Origin: Chryseobacterium sp. R2A-55
GTDB lineage: Bacteria > Bacteroidota > Bacteroidia > Flavobacteriales > Weeksellaceae
Length of the DNA stretch: 64,000 bases
Reading direction: 5' to 3'
Assembly (NCBI RefSeq): GCF_021401085.1
Contig: NZ_JACBFP010000010.1
Span: 43,709 to 107,708, forward strand
The position numbers were made by a program, and so were the translations under genes. The first letter of the stretch is position 1. Every line of letters starts with the position of its first letter. The notes beneath the pieces are model-generated. The model did no database searches. It saw only the letters and a list, made by a program, of their open reading frames with translations, and had not been told where the DNA came from. This document shows, piece by piece, positions 27,020-38,600 of this stretch.

Positions 27020-27406
27020 ATGAAACAAAAAACCGCAACCGATTTGGTGAATGAAGCAAAACAGAAAATCGAAAATCTGACTCCGCTTCAAGTACAACAG
27101 GAATTGGAAAAAACCGGAACAGTGCTCATTGACATTAGAGAAACGGAAGAATTAGAAAAAAATGGAAAAATCCCAGGTTCGGTACATGCTCCGAGAGGAA
27201 TGATTGAATTTTATGCAGATCCATCACTTCCATATCATAAACCTGAATTTGACAAAGAAAAAAGGATTATACTCCAATGTGCATCTGGTGGCAGATCTGC
27301 ATTGGCAACCCAAACCCTTAAACAAATGGGATATTTAAATATAGCCCACCTTGACGGAGGATTAAACGCTTGGAAGGAAGCGGGATTACCAACTGTTAAG
27401 GAATAA
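27020..27406 (+). CDS. Rhodanese-domain protein
   Basis: This single-domain sulfurtransferase has 128 residues. The active-site loop is QCASGGRSALAT with catalytic Cys87, which carries a persulfide in this family. The CH2A-like motif is VLIDIRETEE, and LDGGLNAWKEAGLP is the standard C-terminal end. No signal peptide is present, so it is cytoplasmic. Likely roles are sulfur transfer or detoxification. The 215 bases after it hold no gene that I recognise. Confidence 0.92.
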   Translation: MKQKTATDLVNEAKQKIENLTPLQVQQELEKTGTVLIDIRETEELEKNGKIPGSVHAPRGMIEFYADPSLPYHKPEFDKEKRIILQCASGGRSALATQTLKQMGYLNIAHLDGGLNAWKEAGLPTVKE

Positions 27407-27621
27407 TTAAAGAGTTTAATTCTTCTGAGGGGGACATTTTATACGGTTCGCTTAAGATGGGTTTTACCAGATTTTTTTTAATAATTTAGATTTAAAGTTG
27501 AAGTCCGTCCTTGAATTTCATGTCCGGTTAAAAAAGTTAAAAAGTGGAGTCCAGCGACCACTATAAAAACGGGGCGTAACCCGAAAAGCCATATGAGTAG
27601 GAATAAAATAAATTAATAACA
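27407..27621. other. Noncoding stretch between rhodanese and DUF4242 genes
   Basis: No open frame, hairpin or full promoter box was found. The composition is somewhat G-rich in places (GAGGGGGACA, ACGGGGCG) compared with other spacers here, which could mean a decayed gene, but no translation was recognised. Confidence 0.4.
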
Positions 27622-27894
27622 ATGCCAAAGTATGTAATTGAAAGGGAAATTCCCGGCGCAGGAAAATTAACTGCCGAACAACTGAAAGGAATCTCACAAA
27701 CTTCCTGTGGAGTGCTCAGTAAAATGGGACCGCAAATTCAATGGGTACACAGCTATGTGACCGGTGACAAAATCTACTGTGTCTATATCGCTCCAAATGA
27801 AGAAATGGTTCGTGAACATGCTAAACAAGGCGGATTCCCTGCGAATTCGGTAAGTGAAGTTGTAAACATTATTGACCCGACCACTGCTGAATAA
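27622..27894 (+). CDS. DUF4242 small protein
   Basis: The 90-residue protein begins MPKYVIEREIPGAGKLTAEQL, the DUF4242 signature, followed by WVHSYVTGDKIYCVYIAPNEE and HAKQGGFPANSVSEV. The fold is a ferredoxin-like single domain. Some members have been reported to bind nickel, and His/Cys residues here (WVHSY, YCVY, EHAKQGG) could serve. The function is unknown. It is probably monocistronic. Confidence 0.85.
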   Translation: MPKYVIEREIPGAGKLTAEQLKGISQTSCGVLSKMGPQIQWVHSYVTGDKIYCVYIAPNEEMVREHAKQGGFPANSVSEVVNIIDPTTAE

Positions 27895-27921
27895 CAACTA
27901 AAGTTACAATCAGTAAATTAT

Positions 27922-27943
27922 AATGGGCAGGAAACTGCCCATT
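27922..27943 (+). terminator. Hairpin after DUF4242 gene
   Basis: AATGGGCAG and CTGCCCATT close a GAAA tetraloop, a very stable stem. A-rich rather than T-rich sequence follows, so it may be a transcript-end stabiliser or factor-assisted terminator rather than a classic one. Confidence 0.6.
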
Positions 27944-28010
27944 GTAAAAAAAAATTGAAAATGGATGGCTCAATGAGTTCTACCTAAATTCACGACGAAG
28001 CAAATGACAT

Positions 28011-30029
<2,019 letters not shown>

Positions 30030-30075
30030 TTAATTTAAATTTCCACAGACGGGTTTATGGAACCTTTAGTCTAGG

Positions 30076-30083
30076 CAAAATTA
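30076..30083 (-). promoter_or_regulatory. -7 box TAATTTTG upstream of ligA
   Basis: The minus strand reads TAATTTTG, exact consensus, about 60 bases upstream of the ligA ATG. Confidence 0.4.
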
Positions 30084-30140
30084 GTTAATGCCTTTGATTT
30101 TAGGAACAGCTGTGCAAATACAGGAAATGGGTGGGCGAAA

Positions 30141-32213
30141 TTACAGGATAAAAATTTCCGTGATTTTCTCCCTCAATTTTTCGGCATTCGGCAACATTTC
30201 TTTTTCTAGAACCAGGTTGATTGGGATGGCAGGCAAATTCAGCGATCCTACTGTTTCCACTGGCAAGTCGAGATGTTGGAAACAGTTTTTAGAAATCCTA
30301 TGTGCAAAAGCTTCCGCAAAGGAGTTCTGGATTTGTTCCTCAGTCAAAACGATACATTTTCCATGAAGTTTTACTCTTTCAAAAACGAGTTTTTCATCCA
30401 AAGGAATCAGGGTCCGCAAATCGATGATTTCAACTCTTCCTTCAAAAGATTTCGCCGCTTCTTTCGCCCAGTAAACCCCCATTCCATAAGTGACGATCAC
30501 CAAAGTTCGGCCTTTTTCAATTTCAGCTGGATCGGCTTCCAAAATAATGTTCGCTTTGCCGAAAGGCAAGATATAGTCTTCATCCGGCTCGATAGTTTTT
30601 GCTTCTTCAGTTCCCGGTACTTTGCTCCAGTATAATCCTTTATGTTCCAGCATGATGACCGGATTCGGATCGTAGTATGCGGCTTTTAACAACCCTTTAA
30701 AATCTGCAGCATTACTTGGATAGGCGATTTTGATTCCTTTAATATTTGCCAGAATACTTTCCACGCTTCCGCTGTGATAAGGACCGCCTCCTCCGTAAGC
30801 GCCGGTTGGAACACGGATGATGTTCGAAACTGGAAATTTTCCTCCACTTAAATACGAAGATTTTGAAATTTCTGTAATCAATTGGTTGATTCCGGGATAA
30901 ATGTAATCCGCAAACTGAACTTCCACGATTGGTTTTAAACCCACTGCACTCATTCCCACAGTGGAACCGATGATATATGCTTCTTGAATCGCAGTGTTAA
31001 AAACCCGTTTGTTTCCAAATTTTTGACCTAAAGTCACGGTTTCCCGGAAAACCCCACCAATTCTTTCTCCCACATCCTGTCCATAAAGCAACGCTTCCGG
31101 ATGTTTCCACATCAGTTCCTGAATGGCATGAATGGCTGCATCCACCATCACGATTTTTTCGGTGGCTTGATCCGGAACTCTGATCCCTTTTTCTTCAGTA
31201 ACCGGAGTAGGTGCGAAAACAAAATTTTCAACTGTTTCCGGTTTTGGATCTTCCGCTTCGATCGCTTTTTGAAAGGCTTGTTCAGCTTCCAATCTGGCTT
31301 TTTTCTCAATTTGTTTTAAAAGATCTTCATCAACTCCGTCTTCCAATAATCTTTTTCTGAGGATATTTCCCGGATCTTTCGCCCGGTGTTTTTCCAAATC
31401 CGCTTCATCTCTATAAAATTCCCTTCTCACGCCGGATGTATGATGCCCGATCAAAACGGTTTTTGCACACACCACCATAGGTTTTCTTTCGGTTCGAACG
31501 AAATCGACTGCGTTTTTCATCGCCTCGAAACTTTCCACAAAATCGGTTCCATCAACTCTCATTCTGTTCATTCCGGTAAAACCTGCCACAAAATCGTATG
31601 CATCGGCAGTTCTTGCTTCCTCTTTGGTTACCGAAATTCCCCATTCGTTGTCCTGAACCAAGAAAATAATCGGCAACTGGTGAAGTGCGGCAAATTGAAA
31701 CGCTTCCGAAACTTCGCCTTCAGTCACCGAATTATCGCCAAGTGAGCAAACAACCACAGGATTGTTCTCAAACTGCTGCAGATTGAATTCCTGGATGTAT
31801 TTGATTCCTTGCGCAACTCCGGTCGTAGGAATAGTTTGCATTCCGGTTGCCGAACTTTGATGGATGATTTTCGGTTTATCTTCTTCAAGGCTTGAAGGAT
31901 GTGAATAATAGGAACGCCCGCCAGAAAAAGGATCGTGAGCTTTTGCCAATAGTTGCAGCATTAATCGGTAGGGTTCAAAACCGATCCCCAAAAGCAGACT
32001 TTCATCGCGGTAATATGGGGAAACCCAATCGTCTTTGGTTAATTGATAGGCTGTTGCCAGCTGAATCGCTTCGTGTCCACGGGAAGTGGAGTGCACGTAT
32101 TTTGTGATATTTCTGTTTTCTTCATAAATGTCTGCCATTGCTTTGGCGAGCATCATGTGGTTGAAAGCTTTGAGCAAGATTTCCTGAGAGATGTTTTCCT
32201 TAGTCAATTCCAT
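30141..32213 (-). CDS. 2-oxoacid dehydrogenase E1, fused alpha and beta subunits
   Basis: The protein joins the two E1 halves that are separate in most complexes, in 690 residues from ATG 32213. The alpha half (to about 330) has SPYYRDESLLLGIG and the TPP motif GDNSVTEGEVSEAFQFAALH with IIFLVQDN. The beta half (from about 345) has LLYGQDVGERIGGVFRET, then GGGPYHSGSVES and the C-terminal transketolase-type domain VIVTYGMGVYWAKEA. The alpha half resembles branched-chain 2-oxoacid dehydrogenases, so a substrate from valine, leucine or isoleucine breakdown is likely. No E2 or E3 gene is adjacent. The -7 box lies six bases before the ATG, which excludes the longer TTG start at 32222. Confidence 0.93.
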   Translation of the reverse strand: MELTKENISQEILLKAFNHMMLAKAMADIYEENRNITKYVHSTSRGHEAIQLATAYQLTKDDWVSPYYRDESLLLGIGFEPYRLMLQLLAKAHDPFSGGRSYYSHPSSLEEDKPKIIHQSSATGMQTIPTTGVAQGIKYIQEFNLQQFENNPVVVCSLGDNSVTEGEVSEAFQFAALHQLPIIFLVQDNEWGISVTKEEARTADAYDFVAGFTGMNRMRVDGTDFVESFEAMKNAVDFVRTERKPMVVCAKTVLIGHHTSGVRREFYRDEADLEKHRAKDPGNILRKRLLEDGVDEDLLKQIEKKARLEAEQAFQKAIEAEDPKPETVENFVFAPTPVTEEKGIRVPDQATEKIVMVDAAIHAIQELMWKHPEALLYGQDVGERIGGVFRETVTLGQKFGNKRVFNTAIQEAYIIGSTVGMSAVGLKPIVEVQFADYIYPGINQLITEISKSSYLSGGKFPVSNIIRVPTGAYGGGGPYHSGSVESILANIKGIKIAYPSNAADFKGLLKAAYYDPNPVIMLEHKGLYWSKVPGTEEAKTIEPDEDYILPFGKANIILEADPAEIEKGRTLVIVTYGMGVYWAKEAAKSFEGRVEIIDLRTLIPLDEKLVFERVKLHGKCIVLTEEQIQNSFAEAFAHRISKNCFQHLDLPVETVGSLNLPAIPINLVLEKEMLPNAEKLREKITEIFIL

Positions 32214-32219
32214 ATTTAA

Positions 32220-32227
32220 CAAAGATA
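32220..32227 (-). promoter_or_regulatory. -7 box TATCTTTG six bases before the fused E1 ATG
   Basis: The minus strand reads TATCTTTG, then TTAAAT, then the ATG. As with the LolD-like and NUDIX genes, the mRNA should have almost no leader. Confidence 0.55.
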
Positions 32228-32265
32228 ATGATTTTGGTGAAATGTTGAGGCTGCTTGTCAGATAT

Positions 32266-32299
32266 AAAAAAACCTTGAAGTGTAAATTTTCAAGGTTTT
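32266..32299 (-). terminator. Terminator of the acyl-CoA dehydrogenase gene
   Basis: AAAACCTTGAA and TTCAAGGTTTT flank a ~9-base loop, and the minus strand continues with seven T. Confidence 0.9.
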
Positions 32300-32319
32300 G
32301 ATATTTAATGATTTAGGGT

Positions 32320-33501
32320 TTATCCAAAGGCGCTAATTCCGGTAATATCCAGTCCTGTAATCAGGAGGTGAATGTCGTGTGTTCCTTCATAAGTAATTAC
32401 GGATTCCAGGTTTGCAGCGTGGCGCATCATTGGGAATTCACCCATGATTCCCATTCCGCCCAGGATTTGCCGAGATTCTCTCGCAATGTCAATCGCCATT
32501 TTCACGTTATTTCTTTTCGCCATTGAAATATGAGCCGGACTCGCTTTGTACGCATTTTTGAGATTTCCTAACTGAAGGCACAGCAATTGCGCCTTGGTGA
32601 TTTCGGTTAAGAATTCAGCCAGTTTTTTCTGTTGGAGTTGGAATGAAGCAATGGGTTTTCCGAACTGTTTTCTCTCTTTGGAATATTGTACCGCGGTGCA
32701 GTAACAGTCAATCGCAGCACCAATCACTCCCCAGGAAATTCCGTATCGGGCAGAGTTTAGGCAGGATAAAGGTCCTTTTAATCCAATGACATTTGGCAAA
32801 AGGTTTTCTTTCGGAACTTTCACATTATGGAAAACCAGCTCGCCGGTTTTCGATGCTCGAAGACTCCATTTATTGTGGGTTTCGGGAGTGGTAAATCCTT
32901 CGAAACTTCTTTCTACAATCATTCCCTGAATTTTTCCATCCTCATTTTTTGCCCAAACCACAGCGATGTCGCAAAGTGGAGCATTGGTAATCCACATTTT
33001 CGCGCCATTTAATAAATAGTGGTCGCCTTTGTCCTCAAAATGGGTTTCCATGGAACCAGGATCTGATCCGTGATTAGGCTCCGTTAAACCAAATGCGCCA
33101 ATCATTTCGCCAGAGGCCAATTTGGGGAGGTATTTCATTTTTTGTTCTTCTGAACCAAACTCGTTGATTGGAAACATGACCAAAGAACTTTGAACGGATG
33201 CCGCTGAACGAACGGCAGAATCGCCTCTTTCAAGTTCTTGCATGATGATTCCGTAAGAGATTTGATCTAATCCAGAACCACCGTATTCAACCGGAATATA
33301 TGGGCCGAGTGCGCCAATTTTACCCAGTTCCTGCATTAAATTTGGAATATCGTGATGATTTTGTGCGGCTTCATCGATTTTTGGCATCACAAAACTTTCA
33401 ACCCAATCACGTACCGATTGCCGGATTAATTTGTGTTCATCGGTGAGGAGTTCGTCCATTAAATAGTAATCCGGTATCGCTGAAAGTGGGTAATATGACA
33501 T
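32320..33501 (-). CDS. gcdH: Acyl-CoA dehydrogenase, glutaryl-CoA dehydrogenase type
   Basis: This FAD enzyme desaturates, and in the glutaryl branch also decarboxylates, acyl-CoA in lysine/tryptophan breakdown. It has 393 residues. The FAD/substrate segments are AFGLTEPNHGSDPGSMET and LNGAKMWITNAP. The catalytic base is Glu372 in TYEGTHDIHLL, the GCDH context. ERKQFGKPIASFQLQQKKLAE and QILGGMGIMGEFPMMRH are family signatures. The GCDH label rests on the overall wording of these motifs; a broader short-chain role is possible. Confidence 0.9.
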   Translation of the reverse strand: MSYYPLSAIPDYYLMDELLTDEHKLIRQSVRDWVESFVMPKIDEAAQNHHDIPNLMQELGKIGALGPYIPVEYGGSGLDQISYGIIMQELERGDSAVRSAASVQSSLVMFPINEFGSEEQKMKYLPKLASGEMIGAFGLTEPNHGSDPGSMETHFEDKGDHYLLNGAKMWITNAPLCDIAVVWAKNEDGKIQGMIVERSFEGFTTPETHNKWSLRASKTGELVFHNVKVPKENLLPNVIGLKGPLSCLNSARYGISWGVIGAAIDCYCTAVQYSKERKQFGKPIASFQLQQKKLAEFLTEITKAQLLCLQLGNLKNAYKASPAHISMAKRNNVKMAIDIARESRQILGGMGIMGEFPMMRHAANLESVITYEGTHDIHLLITGLDITGISAFG

Positions 33502-33555
33502 AATTTTTTTATTTGGCTAAAATTAAGATTTTTTGGGAAGATGATGAAATTTTAA

Positions 33556-34314
33556 CTAATTTAAAAGATTTAATTTTTCATTTTTGAAACGGTAGAGATA
33601 GGGTGCTTTGTTCGCGGAACCATCAAAGAGTTTCTCCAAACGCTCCAAAGAATTCATGCCCAGAATTTTACGTTGGAAATTATTTCTCCTAAATTTTTCA
33701 TCAAGCACGGTTTCATACACGGTTTGCATTTGCTTCATGGTGAATTTTTCGGGAAGAAGATTGCTTGCAACAATTTGAGTATCAATGTTTTTCCGGATGT
33801 GTTCCAAACCTTTGGCAATAATTTTCTCGTGATCGAAAGCCATCTTCGGGAGGTTTTTCACCTCAAACCATGCACATTCCTCATTCAATGCACTTGGAAA
33901 AGTGTCCGCTACTGAAAAGTCGATCAAGCTGCAGTAGCCAACCGTAATGAAACGCTGAAAAATCCAATGGTCTTTTGGAACTTCGATGCCTTTATTCTTT
34001 AACAAAATTCGGTGGACGTTATTTTCAGTTCGGTCCAAATCGCCAAAAGTGTGAAACTGGGAGAGGAAAATATCTTTCAGGAGTGTTCGCTCGTAAAGCA
34101 CTCTGGTTGCGGCAATGTCTAAATCCTCATTGTTAAAAACGAAACCGCCCGGAAGAGACCACAAATCCAAATCGTGGTATTTCAGGAGCAAAACTTTTAG
34201 AATTCCTTCGGAGAATCCAAAAATCGTGCAGTCCACTGAGACGTGCTCCAAAAAGTCTTTGGTGTCGATTAAATCCTGCAAACTTTGCTTGTTTTTCGAA
34301 TCATCTATCATCAT
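33556..34314 (-). CDS. NUDIX-domain transcriptional regulator, NrtR-like
   Basis: The 252-residue protein has a NUDIX domain at the N-terminus (residues ~20-150) and a C-terminal winged-helix domain (LPEKFTMKQMQTVYETVLDEKFRRNNFQRKIL). The NUDIX box is degenerate: GGFVFNNEDLDIAATRVLYERTLL has no REUxEE core, so hydrolysis is unlikely and the domain probably senses a nucleotide or sugar ligand. Relatives regulate NAD metabolism (NrtR) or sugar use. The box-to-ATG spacing of six bases fixes the start at 34314 and rules out the longer TTG frame. No target gene can be named. Confidence 0.88.
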   Translation of the reverse strand: MMIDDSKNKQSLQDLIDTKDFLEHVSVDCTIFGFSEGILKVLLLKYHDLDLWSLPGGFVFNNEDLDIAATRVLYERTLLKDIFLSQFHTFGDLDRTENNVHRILLKNKGIEVPKDHWIFQRFITVGYCSLIDFSVADTFPSALNEECAWFEVKNLPKMAFDHEKIIAKGLEHIRKNIDTQIVASNLLPEKFTMKQMQTVYETVLDEKFRRNNFQRKILGMNSLERLEKLFDGSANKAPYLYRFKNEKLNLLN

Positions 34315-34320
34315 AGGAAA

Positions 34321-34328
34321 CAAAAATA
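34321..34328 (-). promoter_or_regulatory. -7 box TATTTTTG six bases before the NUDIX regulator ATG
   Basis: The minus strand reads TATTTTTG, then TTTCCT, then ATG ATG. This is the third gene in the window with exactly this spacing. Confidence 0.55.
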
Positions 34329-34431
34329 ACAATTAATTTCTTTATTGGGACATAAAAAAAATGGGCGAATAATTCTTAAAAAAAGAAGAGCTCTGCTAAT
34401 TGAGATTCTTCAAATTTTATTTTGTAGTGGG

Positions 34432-34941
34432 CTACTTCTCCTTCATTTTCTGATCTACTGCGGTGCAATCTTCTTGCTTCAGGATATGACCTTCATATTT
34501 GATTTTTGTATAGTTGGCATAAACCTCTTTTTTTCCTTCGGTTTTGTGATCTCCGATTCCTTCAATCAAATTTCCATCTTTTCTCAGGTAGAAGATTTCC
34601 CGCTCAGAAGTCATACCTTCGGATTGGAACGTGTAGTTTAACTTGAGGGTATCGCCGTTTTGATTTCCCACAATATCGCCAAAGGAACTGTCTTTTTCAA
34701 AATTCTTGTAGCGCAGTTTTCCGGTAAAAGTCCCCAGATTATCGTCCAAAGTCAGAAAAATGGAATCTTTTTCGGTATTTGCCATAAAGCAGGTTTGAAG
34801 GGTAGAGGGTTCAACCGGTTCATTTGTTTCGGGCACGGTGAGGGAATCGGATGGTGTAGCGGTCATTTCCGGTTCAGTGGATTTTTTTTCACAGCTCATC
34901 ACAAAAAGTACCATTGATAAGGACAAAATAAGATTTTTCAT
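34432..34941 (-). CDS. Unknown lipoprotein
   Basis: The 169-residue protein starts at ATG 34941 with a lipoprotein signal ending LFVMSC (Cys17 lipidated). A Thr/Pro/Glu-rich spacer (EPEMTATPSDSLTVPETNEPVEPS) follows. The C-terminal part has alternating strands (DSIFLTLDDNLGTFTGKLRYKNFEKDSSFGDIVG, LKLNYTFQSEGMTSEREIFYLRKDG), suggesting a small beta-barrel or lipocalin-like fold. No family was recognised. Likely anchored in the outer or inner membrane facing the periplasm. Confidence 0.75.
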   Translation of the reverse strand: MKNLILSLSMVLFVMSCEKKSTEPEMTATPSDSLTVPETNEPVEPSTLQTCFMANTEKDSIFLTLDDNLGTFTGKLRYKNFEKDSSFGDIVGNQNGDTLKLNYTFQSEGMTSEREIFYLRKDGNLIEGIGDHKTEGKKEVYANYTKIKYEGHILKQEDCTAVDQKMKEK

Positions 34942-34947
34942 AGTCAA

Positions 34948-35653
34948 TAAACAGGGTTTAAAACAAGGCTTGAAGATACTAAAATTTAAGGAATTGAAGC
35001 TTAATAATATTATGTTAAATAAAATTGCAGATCATCCATTTTGGCAAAGGCTAAGAATCTGGTTTTCGGAACGCTTAAATCTCGTTTATTGGATATTTGG
35101 TTGCGGAAATTTTCCCGGCGTCGTCAACAATAATTTCCAGGTTTTAAAAAAACGTAATCCAGTTGCGAAGAAGTAGTCCTTCAAAGATGGAACTGTATTT
35201 ATGAATATTGATTGCGCCATATTTATTGCAGGCAAAAATTTTGGTTTAACTGTTTTTTTTTAATTTCAGCGTTCAAAAATTCACCGAGTTTATTTTTTCA
35301 AAGGAAAATTAATAGGACGAAGAATCCCTACAAAATTCAGATTGGTGGCAGATTTTGTTCCTTGCTAATCTTTGAGAATGGACTGTATAATTTCTATGGA
35401 GGGATTTATGAAATATTTCCGAGAAAATAGGGACAATGTTGAGGGAAGATGTAATTCTGATAATAAATGTAGTTTTAATTACGATTGATAGTTTTTTAAA
35501 ATGTCCTATAATTTATATTATGTTAAATACATGCAATCGCAGCAACACAAACTAGAAATTTCCTACTTCTATCAATTTTCATACCGAAGCACTCTCCCAG
35601 GAGATTTGTCGCCTGCTGAATGGTAAATACTTTAGAATTAATTTAGAGACCTC
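34948..35653. other. 706-base region without a recognised gene
   Basis: This AT-rich stretch separates the lipoprotein gene from dnaE. Short open frames exist: 54 codons on the plus strand at 35012-35176 (MLNKIADHPFWQRLRIWF and further) and 31 codons at 35531-35626 (MQSQQHKLEISYFYQFSYR and further). Neither resembles a family I know, and both lack a promoter box or clear neighbour. The region may be an old decayed gene. No hairpin terminator for dnaE was recognised here. Confidence 0.4.
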
Positions 35654-38600
35654 CTAATTCAAATAAATCTGGAATTTGCTTTCTACATTGAAGATTTGCA
35701 GTAAATCGCCGTTGATGTGGATATTGCTTTGGAGAGAACGCAACTCAATATGACTGTTGTCTTCAGGGTTTTTTACATAAAACTGTAATTTTTGCTCACC
35801 CTTGCTTTCATTGATCATATTTTTGAAGAAAGTAATGTCATCTTTCCGCAGATCCTGTATATTGACAACCACTGACAGGCTTTTTGCAAATTTGTCAAAA
35901 GCTTCTTTTAAATCAATAACATCTGCAACATTCACGAAAACCCGTCCGTCTTTTGATTGGGAAAACTTGATCTTGAAGATGACGAAACGCTGCACATCAA
36001 TTTTATCGCGCAACCTCATATAATCACGGTCTCCAAGCCGAAATCCGTAACTTCCACTGTAGTCTTCCAAGGTGATAAATGCGACTTTTTCACCGCTGTT
36101 TTTGCCATCTCGCACAGTATATTCCGTTACCATTCCTGCAACCATATATTCCGGTGCATTATTTCTGATGGCCTGTTTTTCTTTCCATGACAATTTTTCA
36201 TCGGAAAACAAATCCGGTTGTTTACCAAAAACCGTTTCTTTGAAAGATTCCACTTCATTTAGATTCAGGAAATTGAAGCTTCCTCTAGCTTCCACAACTT
36301 TTGTAGGCTCTTCAATGATGGCGTCTTCTTCATCGGAAATATCTATTGGAACATCTATCAAATCCTCGTCTAGGTCGCTTTGTTCAGAGGCATCAACCGC
36401 CAAAATCACTTTTTCCAACTCTTCCAGATTATCCTTCTTGCCTTCCAAAATTTCTTTTTTTGCCAATGCGCCCTGAATGAATTGGTACTGGAATTTGTAT
36501 TCATCAAGCGGATGTGCCGAAAGATAGAAACCGATAATTTCCTTTTCCTTATTGAGTTTGTTCAGATTCTGCCATTCTGGAGCGGGATTGATTTTTGGTT
36601 GCTCAATCTGTACTTCATTCGCAAAATCTGCAAACAGCGAGTTTTCAATCTCGTTTTTGCCTTCCTGAAAGCTTTGGCCATACTTCAAAAGCCTTTCTAT
36701 ATTGGTTCTGCCCGAATTATCGATATCGAAATACTGCGCACGGTGGTATTTGTCCACTTCGTCGAATGCGCCCGCAAAAACCAAACTTTCCGCTACTCTT
36801 TTATTGATTTGCGTGCTGGGAACTCTTTCAAAGAAATCATAAATATTTTTGAACCGCTCATGCTTTCTAGCTTGCACGATCGCTTCACTTGGACCTTCTC
36901 CAATTCCTTTGATGGCACCCAAACCAAAACGGATTTGTCCTTTTTCGTTGACCGCAAATTCATATTGCGATTCATTCACATCCGGACCCAAAACATCTAC
37001 TCCCATATTCTGGCAATCCTCCATGAATAGCGTGATCTGCGAGGTATTGTTGATGTTATTACTCATCACACTTGCCATATATTCCGCTGGATAATTTGCC
37101 TTGAGATAAGCGGTTTGATAAGCAATCAGCGCATAGCAGGTGGAGTGCGATTTGTTGAACGCATATTCTGCAAAGGCTTCCCAGTCTTTCCAGATTTTGT
37201 TGAGTTTTTCTTCATCCAGATTATTGCTTTTTCCGCCTTCGATAAATTTCGGATACATTTTGTCCAGAACCGCTTTTTGCTTTTTACCCATAGCCTTTCT
37301 TAAGGTATCCGCCTCACCTTTGGTAAAGTTGGCGAGTTTTTGCGACAGCAGCATAACCTGTTCCTGATAAACCGTAATTCCATAGGTTTCCTGCAGGTAT
37401 TCTTTGGTTTCTTCTAAATCGTAAACAACCTCCTCCAAACCATGTTTTCGGTTGATGAAATTTGGAATATATTTGATTGGTCCTGGTCTGTATAGTGCGT
37501 TCATGGCAATTAAATCGGAGAAATCAGTCGGTTTGAGTTCCCGCATGTATTTCTGCATTCCGGGACTTTCATACTGGAATATTCCTATGGTTCTCCCCTC
37601 TTTGAACAGCTGAAAAGTCTTGGCATCGGTGAGTGGAATTTTGTCGATGTCAATCTCTACGCCATGTTTTTGCTTAATGAGGCGAACAGCGTGTTTAATG
37701 ATGGTTAAAGTCCTTAAACCCAAGAAATCCATTTTTAAAAGTCCTGCACTTTCCGCCACGGAATTGTCGAACTGGGAAACCAAAATATCTGCATCTTTCG
37801 CAGCAATCGTTATGGGAACGAGATTCGAAATATCTTCCGGAGTGATGATGACTCCACATGCATGAATTCCGGTATTTCTGATGCAACCTTCCATTTTTTG
37901 GGCCGCAGAAAGCACTTTAAAACGTTCGTCTTCTGGATTTGGATGTTCCAGAATATCTTTCATTTCCTGAACCAACATTTTGTCTTCCGGACTTAATTTT
38001 TCAAATTTTGATAAAGCTTTCGCGATGTTCATTCCCGGTGTTGACGGGATTAATTTTGCGATATTATTGGTTTCTGGAATGGAAACATCCAAAACCCTTC
38101 CTGCATCTTTGATCGCAGATTTTCCACCCAGCACGGAGTAGGTTATAATTTGGGCCACATTGGTTTTTCCGTATTTATCGACCACCCATTTGATGATCTT
38201 GTCCCGGCCTTCGTCATCAAAATCGATGTCGATATCGGGCATGGAAATCCTTTCCGGATTCAGGAATCTCTCAAAAAGGAGGTCATATTCAATGGGATCC
38301 ACGTTGGTAATTCCAATACAGTAAGCAACTGCAGAACCTGCTGCAGAACCACGACCTGGACCCACCCAGACTCCCATTTCTCTCGCCTGTTTGCAAAAAT
38401 CCTGCACGATGAGAAAATAACCTGGGTAGCCGGTATTTGCGATTACATCTAATTCAAAATCTAATCTTTCCTTAATGGTGTCGCTCAGTTCGCCATATCT
38501 TTTTTTTGCACCTTCGTAAGTCAAATCCCTTAAATAGGCATTTTCTCCCCTTTTCCCGTGGTCGATTTTATCCTCCTCAGAACGGAATTTTTCTGGAATA

